64,000 nt of DNA, taken from Sphagnum magellanicum (Eukaryota > Streptophyta > Sphagnopsida > Sphagnales > Sphagnaceae). Made by a program: the position numbers and the translations under genes. Where the stretch lies: NCBI GenBank assembly GCA_021904315.1, contig CM038918.1, positions 9,873,349 through 9,937,348 of the forward strand, given 5' to 3'. This document shows, piece by piece, positions 47,691 to 60,545 of the stretch (position 1 is the stretch's first letter; each line of letters begins with the position of its first letter). Under the pieces are notes generated by a model. The model was not told the origin of the DNA, did not search any database, and was given only the letters and a program-made list of their open reading frames with translations.

Positions 47691-49198
47691 CCTTTCCAAT
47701 AGAATGAAATTCAAAAATATAACCATGATTGTTCCATTATAAATCAATAAAAAAATCTTACACAATTTGATCAAATTCATTTATTCATATTTCTAAAGAA
47801 AAACAATACAAATGAAATAAATAATGTACTTATTTGATAGGTTTTAAAGTGAAAAAACATTATGTTTTATTGGCACATCGCACATCATAAGTTGTTGTGA
47901 TACTAATGTGTCACATTACACATATTGGACTTTGATTAGAATGTGATCAATATTTAATTCTTATAGTTTTTGTTTGTTGTGTTTTCATGTTGACCTTTAA
48001 TATTTGATATTTTTCAAAAAAATTAAATTAAATTAACAATCAAATGTAATAGTACATCCTATATAGCCTTACATATTATTCTTGCATTATGTTCATCAAC
48101 ATTCCTTTCTCATTGAATGATTACCTTACAATTGTCACAAAAAAAATCAACTAAAAACATCATGTATAAATCCAAATCACATTAGTGTATCCAAATATGG
48201 TTGCCTAATAATTCGCACCCTAAATGAATATAACCATATAAAAAATTAACACAACAACAAATTTACATAAGTAATATGCAATATGAACAAAATAATAATC
48301 TTTCACTTGATCAAGGACGATTGCATTAATGACATTTATGATATTGACTATTTTATGATATACCCTTTTGATACCATTTTCTTCACATTTTGCCACAATT
48401 TTATATAATTTTCTAAAGAAATGAATAGTTTTCAATGTGTGTATGTTTGTATTTTATCTAACAAAAAATGAGGGCTATAACACAAAAAAAAATTCCCCAC
48501 ATGTTGATAGACAATAATGTTTTGTTTTAAATTATTGATTTGGTAGTTGAAAGGACTTTGTTGAGTAAAATGAAAATAATTTTCTCACTATGACTATTGT
48601 ATTAAAATGACCAACTTTAGTGAAAATGTTTTATAGATTTTCAATTTTGATATTGACAATGAAGTGTGGTTTAACATTTTTTAATACCAAATTCCTCCCA
48701 CCATTAACCAAGTTAGAAATTAGGAGATTATGGTTTCAAAACATGTTTTAACAAGAACTTGATTTTGAAAGTTGTCTGTTAAATAAATTTGTGAAATTTT
48801 GTTTAGTTTGTGAAAGTTTCATTCTTTTTATGTATTTGGTTTTACAGTTTCCTCCTTCAAAGAAACCAAGTGTTCTAGAAGGATAAAAATCAAGGATACA
48901 TTTTTTTAGTTGTGGTAAGCACGAATAGTATCAAACATTTCAAGAAAACATTGAATGGAGTTTACAAAAAGAAGTGAAAAAAGGATATGAACTTGCCTTA
49001 ATCCATATATCTTTGTTAGGAAATGTCATTTACTTGTATGTTTGTGATGGATCCTTTTATTAATGTTGGATATATATATGTAGTCTAGGAAATTTAGAAA
49101 GTTATTATTTGTAGATTGATGTAAAACAAAACAATCCGTAAAAAACATATGTGGTAAAATTTGAAAGGAAGTTGATAAGCATGTGTGTCAAAATGAAA

Positions 49199-50361
49199 GG
49201 CAATTAGTGTGTTGTGTGTTTTCGAAGGTCTAAACTATGTGGAGTAGATTAGGAGAACATGGACGCCTGGGTTCGTTGAAGGCAGTGAGTGTGCTGTGTG
49301 TTTTCGGACCCTCTCTTTTTGGTACTAGAGCATGGGTTCGTGTTTCCAACCTTGGTAGAACCTGTAAATGTTTAGATAGAATGATAGTTGAAAATCATGT
49401 TTTCGTCTAGTGACGAGAAAGTACCTGTGGAGCAGATGACTCAGGAAATTCGTGAGCAACAACTTGTTGGTAGATTTGATTTCCTTATTGTTCAGAACGG
49501 ACCATAGAGAGGAGCAGTGATTTTGCGCTTTCTAGATTTTGGAATGGTGAGACTTATATGGATAAATCCCGACGAAGCTCGAGTAGAAGACATTGTTGTA
49601 GAAGTAGTTCATAGTGGTTTTTACATTCATGCACGAATGTGGTTAAAGGTAATCGATGGAGCAAGGGGGTGGGCATCGACCTCAGACTTACAAACCAATT
49701 TTTATTTCACCTCCTATCTTGCGTAGAGTTGCTTTTGCATATGTTGAGAGATAGCGTGCACTATCGAGGCTAGGGGATATTTGGATTCCTAAGTTGGCGA
49801 TGTCACCTAACCACTTTGTGAGGTTGTACATCCTTGGTGTGGAGGATTTATTTCAGGAGGGAAATCGTTTGCTTCGGGTAGAGCATGGCGGATCGAAATA
49901 TCGCCTCAATTGCTGGAAAGTATGGCAAAGCAAGGAAGGAGAATGCAGATTCCAGCAAGAGTCTACGGATGAGCAGAACTTCAACGCTGTTCCATCCACT
50001 ATTACGCCTTTGGAACCGATACTTGAGGGTGCTTAGTCCGAGTTTGATGGGTGATTCAGACAACATTTATTTTGTTTTTTTTTCAAGAATCAGAACTGTG
50101 TTACAGGAACTAAGATTCTGATCAATTTTGTTTGCATCTGTCTTTGAATTGAAGAACTATGTGTGGAGAGGAGTGCTGCATTTTTGCTGTGTTGCTGAAC
50201 TTCTATGAAGATGACGAGTCTTCAAGGAATGGATGAGTTATTTTGGGGACAAGATCATGAGGATGTAAATGATTGGGCGGAGCGACTTACCATGGTTGTC
50301 GAAGTGTGCGATCTCACTATTGACAAGCTGTTCAAGATCGTTAAATTAAATTTATCACAAT
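49199..50361 (+). mobile_element. fossil fragment of an LTR retrotransposon, probably Ty3-like (5' part)
   Basis: A segment beginning TGGTACTAGAGC at 49320 resembles the primer-binding site complementary to initiator tRNA-Met that follows the 5' LTR in many plant elements. Downstream, a reading frame near 50211-50361 has the gag-like text FWGQDHEDVNDWAERLTM and LTIDKLFKIVKLNL. No protease, reverse transcriptase or integrase was seen, and a 3' LTR was not found, so this is a truncated, broken copy. It is more GC-rich than its surroundings, which suggests that it is younger than the neighbouring decayed repeats. Confidence 0.5.
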
Positions 50362-50829
50362 GAAAAATGAATTAGTGATTATGTCTTGAAGCACTACTAG
50401 GAAAATGCGTCCTAGTTCATTCTGGGTTTCACTAGATTTTTGAGTGAATTTGAACATTTTCACTTAATGAAATTATTTAACCCCTAGTGAACGGGGACCA
50501 GTTGCTACGGACAATGACTTGTTTCTCTAGTACCTAATGAAACAAGGTTATTTTCAAGTGAAATATAAATTTACCAAACCATTCACTTGTTAGTTAATTA
50601 ACTAACCAATATGGAAATTAATTAAATTTTAATTATTTAATATACAATATTATTAATAATTTCATGATTTTTAAAGCTTATTATTTATTAACACGTGTCA
50701 CTAGCTACGTTAGGTTAAAAACCTAGCTTAGGTAGGTAGGCCATGTAATCAATCTATGCACCTAACCTAAGAATTTGATAGGAAAATATTCGGTCAACAT
50801 ACCCATTGTTGATCACACACAATACCACC

Positions 50830-50895
50830 CATGAGGTTTGATCCCTTGACCTTTGGATTGGGGGCAAACACCCTTACCATCAAGCCACCACACTT
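50830..50895 (-). mobile_element. tRNA-derived SINE head
   Basis: On the minus strand, TGGCTTGATGG (50887-50877) resembles an RNA polymerase III A box, and GGGATCAAACC (50845-50835) resembles a B box of tRNA type in which CG has become CA. The spacing of about 30 bases is right. The text between (AAGGGTGTTTGCCCCCAATC) is also tRNA-like. It is either a SINE head or an old tRNA pseudogene. Confidence 0.45.
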
Positions 50896-51149
50896 GTTGT
50901 GATAATATGTTACATTACATTTTATTTATCAAATACTTCATTTTAAACATTATAAAAACATAAACTTTGAAAATTCATATCTTATTGAGATTTTGTTCAA
51001 ATGAAATGATTCGAGTTTAATTTTTTAAAAAATTTAATAATGTACATAATTACATTTATTTCCTTTTGAAAGTTTAAAATCATTTGAACAAAAAAAAAGT
51101 TGAATATCATTATTCAATAATATTTCAATGACCATTCTTTTAATAAATG

Positions 51150-53290
51150 ATTTTTTTTGTTAATATAATAATACTACCTATGTTAAGCTATTTTCAATTA
51201 TTATATGACTATTTTTCATTAATCTAAATTATTTCACCCTACATTATTTACGGCTATTTAGGGCTATTCTCAATTACTTTTGGTTATTTTTGACTATTTC
51301 ACCTCAGGCTACTTTTTGTTATTATAAGTTATTTTAAACTATTTTAATTTATTTTAATTTAGGTTATGTTTAGCTATTGTAAGTTTTTTTGGTTATTCTA
51401 TGTTATTTTTGGCTATTGTAGATTATTTCAATTTAGACTATTTGTAGTTATTATAAATTACTTTTGGTTATTTTAAATTATTTCACCTTAGGCTATTTTC
51501 AACTATTGTAAGTTTTTTTTTCTATTCTATGTTATTTTTTGCTATTGTAAATTATTTCAATTTGGACTACTTATAGCTATTATAAGTTAGTTTTTACTAT
51601 TGAAAATTATTTCACTTTAAGTTTTTTTTTAATTATAAATTATTTCACTTTAAACTATTTTTGGCAATTTTAAACAATTATAATATATGGCTATTGGTTG
51701 TTCTTTTATTAATGTTATTGGTGGTTATTAATTGATATTAATACATATTCTATTTATAATTATCAATGGTTTTTAATGGTAATTTTATTAATAGTTATTA
51801 GTGGTTATTCTATTAGTGGCTATTGGTGGCTATTCTATTGATGGCTATTGGTAGTTATTCTATTAATGGCTATTGGTAGCTATTATATTAATGGCTATTG
51901 TTAACTATTTTATTATTGGTTACTAATGGCTATTTTATTATTGGTTATTAGTGGCTATTTTATTAATGGTTATTCATGACTAATTTATTAATGGCTATTG
52001 GTGGCTATTGGTGGCTATTATATTAATGGTTAATCATGACTAATCTATTAATGGCTATTGATGGTTATTTTATTAATGGCTTTTCATGACTAATCTATTA
52101 ATGGCTATTGGTGACTATTTTATTAATGGCTATTCATAACTAATCTATTGGTGGCTATTGGTGACTATTTTATTAATGGTTATTCATAACTAATCTATTG
52201 GTGGCTATTGGTGACTATTTTATTAATGGATATTCATAACTAATCTATTGGTGGCTATTGGTGGTTATTCTATTAATGGTTATTCATGACTAATCTATTA
52301 ATGGCTATTGGTGACTATTCTATTAATGGCTAGTCATAACTAATCTATTGGTGGCTATTAGTGGTTATTCTATTAATGGCTGTTAGTGGCTATTTTATTA
52401 ATGGCTATTCATGATTAATCTATTTGTGGTTATTGGTGGCTATTTTATTAATGGCTATTCATGATTAATCTATCAATGGTTATTTATGATTAACCTATTA
52501 ATGGTTATTGGTGGCTATTCTATTAATGATTTTTTAATGGTTATTCTATTAATGTTTTTTTAGTGGTTATTCTATTAATGGTTTTTTAGTGGTTATTTTA
52601 TTAATGGTTTTTTAGTGGTTATTTTATTAATGGTTTTTGAGTGGTTATTCTATTAATGGTTATTGGTGACTATTCTATTAATGGTTTTTTTAATGGTTAT
52701 TTTATTAATGGCTATTTGTGATTATTCTATTAATGATCGTTGGTGGCTATTTTATGAATGGTTATTATATTATAAGTTATTGTTGGTTATTATATGTTAT
52801 ATTACAACTATTGATGATTATTGATTATAAATTATTATTTGATATTCTATGTTATAATATAATATGTTATTGGTAGTTTTTATATTGTATGGTATTGAAA
52901 ATTATTTTTCGTAGGTTATTATTTTTTATTTTAAATTATTTTTACCTTAGGTCATTATATTTTGTTTTAGATTATTTTAAGTTATTATGCTTAGGATAAA
53001 ATAATTTATAATAACATAAAGTAAAATGACCTTGAATAATTTAAAGTATAACTTGAAATAACATATATTAATTTTAAATAAAATAATCTAAAGTATAGCC
53101 TAAAGTTAGTTGAATAATTTAATTTAAAATAATTAAAAAGCTATAAACTAGTTAAAATATTTTAAGGTAAAATAACATATAATAATTTTAGGTAAAATCA
53201 TTTATAATAACATATATATCATAAAATATAAGTTAAAATAACTAAAGTAACTTAAAATAATATAAGGTATATCATAAATTAACATAAATA
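51150..53290 (+). repeat. GGCTATT-word satellite with inverted A/T-rich arms
   Basis: The centre (about 51780-52760) is a tandem array. Its clearest part has a 50-bp period, each unit running CTATTGGTGGCTATTGGTGA, then CTATTTTATTAATGG, then a TATTCATAACTAAT-like end. The left arm (51150-51700) uses GGCTATT, AAATTATTTCACCTTAGG and TTATAAGTTA words. The right arm (52985-53290) uses the complementary forms (AATAATTT, AAGGTAAAAT, ATAGCCTAAAG). The two arms are therefore related as a diverged inverted repeat around the array. Confidence 0.75.
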
Positions 53291-53560
53291 AAATATTTTT
53301 AAAAAACATATTAATAAACCTATTTGTTATAGTAAATTGTAATAGTGAATTATGTTAACTAGTAATGAAACATGATGTCTACATAGTGATATTATGATGA
53401 AATAACTTTCACTAAATGAAATCAGTAAAATGCAATGGAATTATTTCATTTTTAAGGTTTCATAATGATTTAAGGTAGTAAATTATAGCCCACTTTGGTA
53501 GTTATGAAATGAGACCTATTACCCAATTTGGACTTAATGAACATTTTAACTAAATTGGTA

Positions 53561-56500
53561 TGATTGGTTAATATTGAAAAAAATTATAATCATTAAGTTT
53601 TTCACAAACTTTTAGCACAAAATATGTTATAGGTGGAATCTATTTTTAAAGTTTATTATGGTTAATAATAACATGTTGATGTGTCTTCTTATAAATGATA
53701 AGCAAAATAAACAAAGGTCCAAGCTAAAAGGAGCCCCAATGCCTGTTAAATCATGTTGTGAACAATGTAAAAATAATGTGTTTAAATAATGCATAAACAT
53801 TGCTTACATAACTTTTTACATTGTTTCATTTTGTTTTTAAAGCACAGAAAAAATTGATTAAAACATGTTGAAAGATATTTTATAATTATTATATTACTTT
53901 CAAACTTATATTGATGTTAAATTGATATATTAAAAAGGTGGGCATACAAATTCAACACACAATTTCAACATTATTTTAGTTTATGAACCTTATAAACAAG
54001 GGAAAAAGAAATTGGTTTCACTTCAAATGGCTTTTATTGTTATGGTTTGACCCACAAAAATATCCCCAAGGTTAAATTAAATAGCACTTGTGAAAGATAA
54101 ATATTCCTCAAGGTTGAATTAAATAACAAATGGAAAATCTTTTCAATGGATTTAACAAAAAAAATTTATGAAATTTTTTTTATCAAAGGAATCTGAAATC
54201 TGAGAATGGTAAACGATTTATTATTAATTATACAAACTTATAATGGTTACAAATGTTGAAGTTGGACTACCCTAGCTATTAAGGATCAACCTTATAAAAG
54301 AATGTTTCCAATTCTCTTACAATAAAGATAAATCTTGTCAATTATGATGAGTTTGGAGAACACATAAGATAAAATATGTTATTAAATTTAAATTTTTTAT
54401 GTTTATGTACCAAAAACTAATCCAAAGAAATTTCAAATGCAAAAACAAATGAACAAATATTTTTTGCTTAAACCACTTATATTTCATTTAGTATATGTTG
54501 CAACCATTCCATCAAGTCTCACAATTGTCAATGTTTTTTTATCATGATGAAATTTAATAGTTTCATAAACACAAAACCTTAAAGAAAAAAACATGTTTTT
54601 GATCAATTTTCTTTTTCTTTCAATTTTTTTGATTTTGCTAAAAGCTATGAAATTTTGTTAGAAATAAACAAGGTTTCCCCCCATCACCGCACCCCCAAAA
54701 AAAAATTAAGTTCAAAATTAGGAGGAAACAATGGAACAAACCTTAGTATATTTGTAAACATTTTCCATTATGTACTCAAATTGGCTTATTAGGTTAAAAA
54801 GTGCAATGACAATTGGTTTTTGCAAAGCACAAGCAATAGAAAATTCTTGAAAATATATTTAAACTATTATTTTTTGATGGGAAAGGCTTATTCAAAACAT
54901 GCCTTTCATAAACCATTCATGAACTGGCAAAACCTAATATAGTAGCCTAGAAAAATTAACAAACTTGAATTATCAATGCCAACATTGAGTTGCAAACTCT
55001 TCACATGAAAACTTCATTCATACTACATAGTTTTTAATGACTTTGAATTTAAAATTTTAGTTAAATGAAAGAAATCTCTTAAATGAAAACATGTTAAAAT
55101 GACCCACACCCACCCACTTTGTCCATTACTTTAAAACAATGGGTTAAGCAATCAAAATGAAATGGCATCATCAAATTGGTTAATCAAAAAAATATTTTTA
55201 AAAATTATAATTTACAAGTCGACATACAATTCTTATGACCCAAAAAAGTGTTGCATTATATTATTATGTAACCAAATGAATGTACATAGATTGATTTAAA
55301 AATATTCAAAAATATATATTTAAAAAAAGTAAACAATGAAAACACATTGATTAACATTTTTTTACAATTCTTTTATTAGATTCATTAATTACGCAAATGT
55401 TCCCATAATATATTTGAGACATTATTATAAAAATATATCAAAAAAATTCAGCATGAATTAACTTACCATTTAAAAAATAAAAAATAAACCACTAGTTACA
55501 ACATAAGTGGATTTTTTTTTAAAAAAATTGTGTCCTCTTTCCCTAGTTAACACCATCTTACAAGTAATAGCCTAATGGGCTTTGATGACATTGTATGCTT
55601 ACATTTTGATATGAAACAATTTCCTCCAATGCTTCCGTGGGTGAAAGTCCTACCACATCCAAATGTCCCAATGAGCACAATTAGTTTTGAAAATTGCTCA
55701 ATTGTGCACACAACAATATAAGGCCACAAATTTAGACCAAGAATGATTTTTTATTCTTTTTGACACTAGACTCAAACAATTGGGTGCACAATTTGGTAGT
55801 AAGAAAAGTAGACATGCCAATAATATCATGAAATGGGGCTTAGAAGGAAAGATATGGAATTTTGTACCTTGATGGCAATGTTGTGCACTCCTATGTTGAC
55901 TCTTACAACTATTACTTACGACTATTACATAACAAGAAAATACACTAAACAATACACCATGTTCAAAGTGATTTGAGATCACACAAATTAGTATTATATC
56001 CTATCCACAAAAAGATTTTGAACCTCATTCACATTTGAATTAGTTCAAAATAAAAACCCAAACAATTAAAATAACCCAATTTATCCTTGACAAACTAGAA
56101 CCTACCTGAGAAGTTAACTAACACACCCGACAACAAAACCCAAGTTATAACAAGTTAATGTTCATGAGCAAAAAGCTTATTGAATTTCAACAATGATTTA
56201 AAATCATGACTTTGTCACCAATTTCTTGGCCCACAACAAAAAAAGAACATGACATAAAGGAAGAATGACACAAATAGAATAAAGGTGAAGGAAAAATGGA
56301 GAGAAACTCCATAAATACATGCAAGAGGACCCAAAAAAATGTTGTTGAAGTTCACATGAAACACAGAGCAAGTAATATGTCAGTATTTTGCAACACTCAC
56401 TTCCTCCATCAAAGACTAACACTAGTAATGAACTACCAACACACTAGACTTCAACACTTTTGATCAAGTTTTGATGCCATTGTCTTACAAATTGGGGTTA

Positions 56501-56592
56501 CATGAAATCTTTCATCCAAATAGGTTGCGGCATCAATTGTTACCTACTGTGTAAAAAAAGCAAGTCCACCCACACCCCCTATTTAGACCTCT
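53561..56592. other. AT-rich intergenic sequence
   Basis: No gene, RNA or repeat was recognised in these 3 kb. It is strongly AT-rich with homopolymer runs; open frames are short and without domains. Confidence 0.5.
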
Positions 56593-56736
56593 ATGTTGCT
56601 TTTTCAAAGATCTAGTGGCCTCTATATCACACATTGTATTGCAAGCTGTAAGCACAATGCTGTTACTCTCTTCAGCCAATTGGTGTACAATCTCCAGTCC
56701 CGTACCTTGGTTTGCTCGTTTCACCACTGCCAGTGT
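56593..56736 (-). pseudogene. short-chain dehydrogenase/reductase pseudo-exon
   Basis: The minus strand encodes LAVVKRANQGTGLEIVHQLA followed by SIVLTACNTMCDIEATRSLKKQ. This aligns with the first exon of plant carbonyl reductase/neomenthol dehydrogenase-type SDR proteins, whose consensus is AVVTGANKGIGLEIVRQLA...VVLTARDEKRG.EAV..LKK. The cofactor-binding TGxxxGxG motif is damaged (KR replaces TG), there is no ATG in a fitting place, and no later SDR exons were found. A possible GT donor follows. It is a dead exon fragment of a host gene, not a working enzyme. Confidence 0.75.
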
Positions 56737-58036
56737 CGTTGGACTACCACTCACAAGTATCTCGCAGCTTTCAAGAGACTTCCTTCCTTCCAAGAGAGCA
56801 CAAAAGTAAACAAACACATCCATGAAAAACTTGAGAGATTGTCAGCAGTTCAGGGCTTTGATGTCAAACATAATAAGCAAACATAACACATTATAACAGT
56901 AAAATGTGAGTTATATCCAAAACTGTAGGCATGACAGAGCAAAGATCCCCACTCTTGAATTTCTCAAACATTATTCAACTTGAAGAGAAAACTTGAGAGA
57001 AAACCCTAAATTAGGTTCTGGATATTTCAATGAAGACTAAATGAATCAAAGACAAATTTACTTCACATTCACAACCCAAGAACAAGCTTGTGATTGAGCT
57101 AAAGCAAAAGAGGTGGGAGAACATCCATATTGATTCAAGACAACTTTCACAAATGCCAAAATGTCCTGAGTCTCTGAAGAGGAATGAATGGCCTACAATC
57201 ATGAAGAGATGCACCCACATAACTTGCTCTTCCCTTCCAGGTAAACATGCAAACATTTTTGAGTATTTCAAAGCTTACAAGAGTAAGATGTGATCAAATT
57301 GGCACATATTGAATATGTGGGTATCACTGATTTGTATATCATTTGCAAGCATCTGTTTGAAGGTTGATCAAGAAGAGCAAGAGGACACATGGACACAACA
57401 ACCTCATGTCTCAGTTTCATCCCCCATATTGGGTAGCTTAAATTTTGCTAACCTTGTTTTGTTTCATCAATCCAGGCATCAACAAAATGTCAGAGTCTTC
57501 ACTGAGAAACTCCATTACTACACACTGCACAGCTTCACAAACCTCCCCACTTGCAAGGAAACAAGCAGACATGCACAAATTTTCCATATCACACTACAAT
57601 ACAACTTTAAATAGTTTTTAATTTGCCCATTCCATTTGCAGAATTCACCCACCAGTAGCAATTTTCATTACATAGTTTACCCCAAGCAGTACCTACAGCC
57701 ACATCACAGCTCTACATATTCAAGAAAGGGCATTTCTGCCAGGTTCACTCTCACCCAGTGAGGCTAGAAATTGCAAACACTAGTGACAGTATTTCTGTGG
57801 AGCATATTGCATACCTATCAATGAACTCGGTGAGCCACTGGGGGACCAGAGGCATCCTTACTAGTGCAATAGATGGCTAGTGCACAGAAGTGGCCTTACC
57901 ATTATCCTTATACACACCCACAATTGTCCCTCTGTGAATTCATAGTTGATTTTGAGAAAGCTTGCTGGCATGGCAATCATTTGCTCTGAGTAGGTTAGCT
58001 ATGTCCTGTAGACTGGGGGCTTGATACTTGAGGTAG
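56737..58036. other. downstream flank of SPC25
   Basis: No gene recognised. The part nearest 58036 should hold the SPC25 3' untranslated region. Composition is mixed, without obvious repeats. Confidence 0.5.
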
Positions 58037-60282
58037 CTAGCTCACTTGATATAAAGACCTCATTGCCATACCTTCAAACTCCCGGTGCATAGACCTCACG
58101 AACCAAGAGAATTCATTGCTCTGGTTCAATGCTTCAACAAGGTTGGCACTTGCCTCTACTCTGGGATTACATTCGACAACTGTTGCACAGCAGCCACAAC
58201 ATTTCACTTCAATTAGTCAACCATGCCCAGAGCCACATTGGGTTGACTGAAGAGCTCCTTAACACTACACACAAATAGAAATGCATTTGCAGGACAGCTG
58301 ATCATCTCACTCCATTGACGTCTTGCTATAAGATGTATGAGCAGTCAAGACCTCTAAGAGCACATCCATCAACACTCAGCATGTGACCCTGAAAAAAACC
58401 ACAGCTTTCAGAGCCCTGGAGGAACCCTGGAACAGTCTAATAAACAAAGCCAAATTGTATTTATTGATTGCTCCCTCTTTCTAAATTGCTAGATAGTTTG
58501 ATTGGTCCAAGTGGGTTACTATTAGTAGTCTCTCACCCACTTGCAGTCCCAGTTTCAGTTTTATGGGTGGGGTTGGAAAAAAGTTAGTAACTAAAACTCA
58601 GATATGAGAAATAGCTTTGCAGGGTCACATACTGAGCGTTCATGGAGATGCTCTAAGATGCTAATAAAACTGCCAGCTCTTCCCTGCCTTTGCAGCAGGG
58701 TTTAGGATTTAGGAGACAATATTGCCCATGCTCTCATTGAAGGCTCCACATTTGTTTGCTTACTTGCCCACAGATTGGTTGCTTTGTCATGGCGAACTGA
58801 GAAGCTGAATACCCGATCAGGATCTTGTGGCTCTACATTCGTGAAGATGAACTTAACAGCTGGTTCAAAGAAGGGGAAAGAAATCAGTAGCAAACTCTTT
58901 AGTGGGAATGGACTTGCCAGATTCAAAAAAGATCCAGTGCTCTTAGAGACATAGAAGGCATGAGCATGAGACCACAAGAGAGCACACAATCACACATTGA
59001 CATACATGTAGCCAAGAAGCATTCTATGATGGCATGACTGTCATGGTGTTTGTAAGTAGGAAATTCCTCCCAGTAAACCCTAAAACCTATAACTCACAGT
59101 TCTGGTCTGAACCGAAGAAAAACCATGTGCTTACCATCTGAGTATTCGCAATGCATACTTAGGAGTTGTTTGTACCATGTAGTGGCCTCATGCAGGGCTG
59201 CCACTTTTTGCTTCTTGCTACTCATCTTACTTGTAACATCTGCAGAGAACACACACAGCATCCTCAGTAGAATACCCCTTGATTTGCAGGTGGGATTGGT
59301 GCAGGAGGGAAGGGGGAGGCTGGAGGACAGGATGGAGCTGAGACAATAATTTCAAGAAAGATTTTTCAAATCCCATGGAGAGGTAGTCATCACCTGAGAG
59401 AGCACAAGACTCTTTCCGAAGGAAAAAGACACAAAGAAGAGGTGTGGGTGACTAAGAGACCATGTTATGGTTGATGGACGCCACCCTGGAATCAACTGTA
59501 ATTTTGCAACAGGAGAAATTCACACCTGCCATGAGGGTGGAAATGAGCTTCTCCCGATTTTCCTTCTTTTGCAAAAGCAGAGAATTATGCTTGTGCAGGT
59601 AATCCAAGCTGGCCTGGGTCTCGGACATTTGCTGTTTGAACTTGTGGAGTTCTTCTTCTTGATTCTCCCGAACTATCTCCCACCAGCAAACAGATACAAC
59701 AATAGCCATCAGAGCCATGCAAATGAAGATCTGAACATGTATTCCAATGTCCTAGACATCATAAACCATTTCGTTCCAGCAGCAAATCACTAAGCTTTGT
59801 GCCATCCTGGTGGGAAAAGAAACCCTAAACCCTTTTGCAACAGCACCTTGCAAGCAAACAAACAAAGCTCCACAGGAAGCAAACCAGCAACATAGGAAAA
59901 CAGATAGACATGGGTGATCTTGTTGTTGATGTTGTCAGACCTGTTTGCACATAAGAGTCCTCTGTCTCAAGGCTTTGCAGACGCTCCATTACCTTCTCTA
60001 TCCTCTCTGCAAATGAGAGATCAACCCATCGGCCCAGCTGATGTGAGCCTAACACATGAAGCACCACCACCAAGACATACACACATCCCTTCATTCCTTC
60101 CTGCTGCATTGGCCCCAAAAGCAGAGAGAGTTGTTACCTCGACCCTCGACACGGAGAGAGCAAGCAGAAGATACTACGGTTTGGATGGAATCCGCACACA
60201 GGGTGCAACAGGCCTCGAGCTGCTTCTCCAGCTCCGCTAGCTCCTTGCCAAGCTCCTCTCTGGACAATACAGCCTGACCCAT
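58037..60282 (-). CDS. kinetochore protein SPC25
   Basis: Six exons, 60282-60138, 60006-59941, 59672-59526, 59239-59135, 58859-58764 and 58179-58037, all joined in phase 1, give 233 residues. SPC25 pairs with SPC24 in the NDC80 complex, which links kinetochores to spindle microtubules. The N-terminal half is a coiled coil (ELGKELAELEKQLEA, RIEKVMERLQSLETE, ENQEEELHKFKQQMSETQ). The globular domain starts around KVAALHEATTWYKQLLSM and continues with AVKFIFTNVEPQDPDRVFSFSV, IVECNPRV and LNQSNEFSWFVRSMHREF, the pattern of plant SPC25 proteins. The acceptor of exon 3 (after AGATAG) was chosen because it keeps phase; an earlier acceptor would not. Intron 5 contains copy 2 of dispersed repeat C. The gene is divergent from the rRNA methyltransferase, with starts 263 bp apart. 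Confidence 0.9.
58498..58685 (+). repeat. dispersed repeat family C, copy 2 (inside SPC25 intron 5)
   Basis: Diverged match to 39768-39955; shared anchors are listed there. It is inserted in the last SPC25 intron, antisense to that gene if the orientation used here is the element's own. Confidence 0.65.
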
Positions 60283-60545
60283 GATCTCCAATGTCTGATT
60301 TGCACCTCAGCAATGGAGAGAACGCTCGTCTGTCCGTCCGTCTGTCCGTCTGGAAGCAATGGAGAGAAACAGGGTTTTGAATTCTCGTTGCTTGCCACTC
60401 TTCCCGCCTGTTCTGAATGGATGATGATTGTGGAGGCAGGAAGCAGGAACCCTATGGAGGTCGATGAATTTGACATGTTTTTCATGGAAGTAGAGAAACC
60501 CTGATTGTTGCTGCGCTTGATTGTAGTTTTGGATTTTCCAGCAGT
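60283..60545. promoter_or_regulatory. shared divergent promoter of SPC25 and the rRNA methyltransferase
   Basis: The start codons of two genes on opposite strands are separated by only 263 bp, which must hold both promoters and both leaders. A GTCCGTCTGTCCGTCTGG-like short repeat lies at about 60331-60352. No TATA box is obvious. Confidence 0.6.

Larger units (their letters stand above)
43100..49198. other. long AT-rich intergenic block
   Basis: About 6 kb without a supported gene. It contains a TTCAA pentanucleotide array (43498-43534) and a possible CACTA end (47641). The rest is AT-rich sequence with many A- and T-runs and short random frames. I see no RNA gene. Confidence 0.55.
50392..53560 (+). 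mobile_element. possible non-autonomous CACTA-like element containing a satellite
   Basis: The left end CACTACTAGGAAAATGCG is a good match to plant CACTA termini and sits directly after the broken retrotransposon. TTTCACT(T/A)AATGAAAT occurs near both sides (about 50457 and 53407). The interior contains a tRNA-like SINE head and a large tandem array. A right terminus ending in CTAGTAGTG was not found, so the end given here is only the edge of the related sequence. Confidence 0.35.

Noticed and set aside
59526-59740. Reading of SPC25 exon 3 with an added hydrophobic segment (MALMAIVVSVCWW) as a membrane helix
   Set aside because: The earlier acceptors would break the phase with exon 2, and an in-frame stop lies just upstream. 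Starting after AGATAG keeps the phase and gives a normal SPC25 coiled coil.
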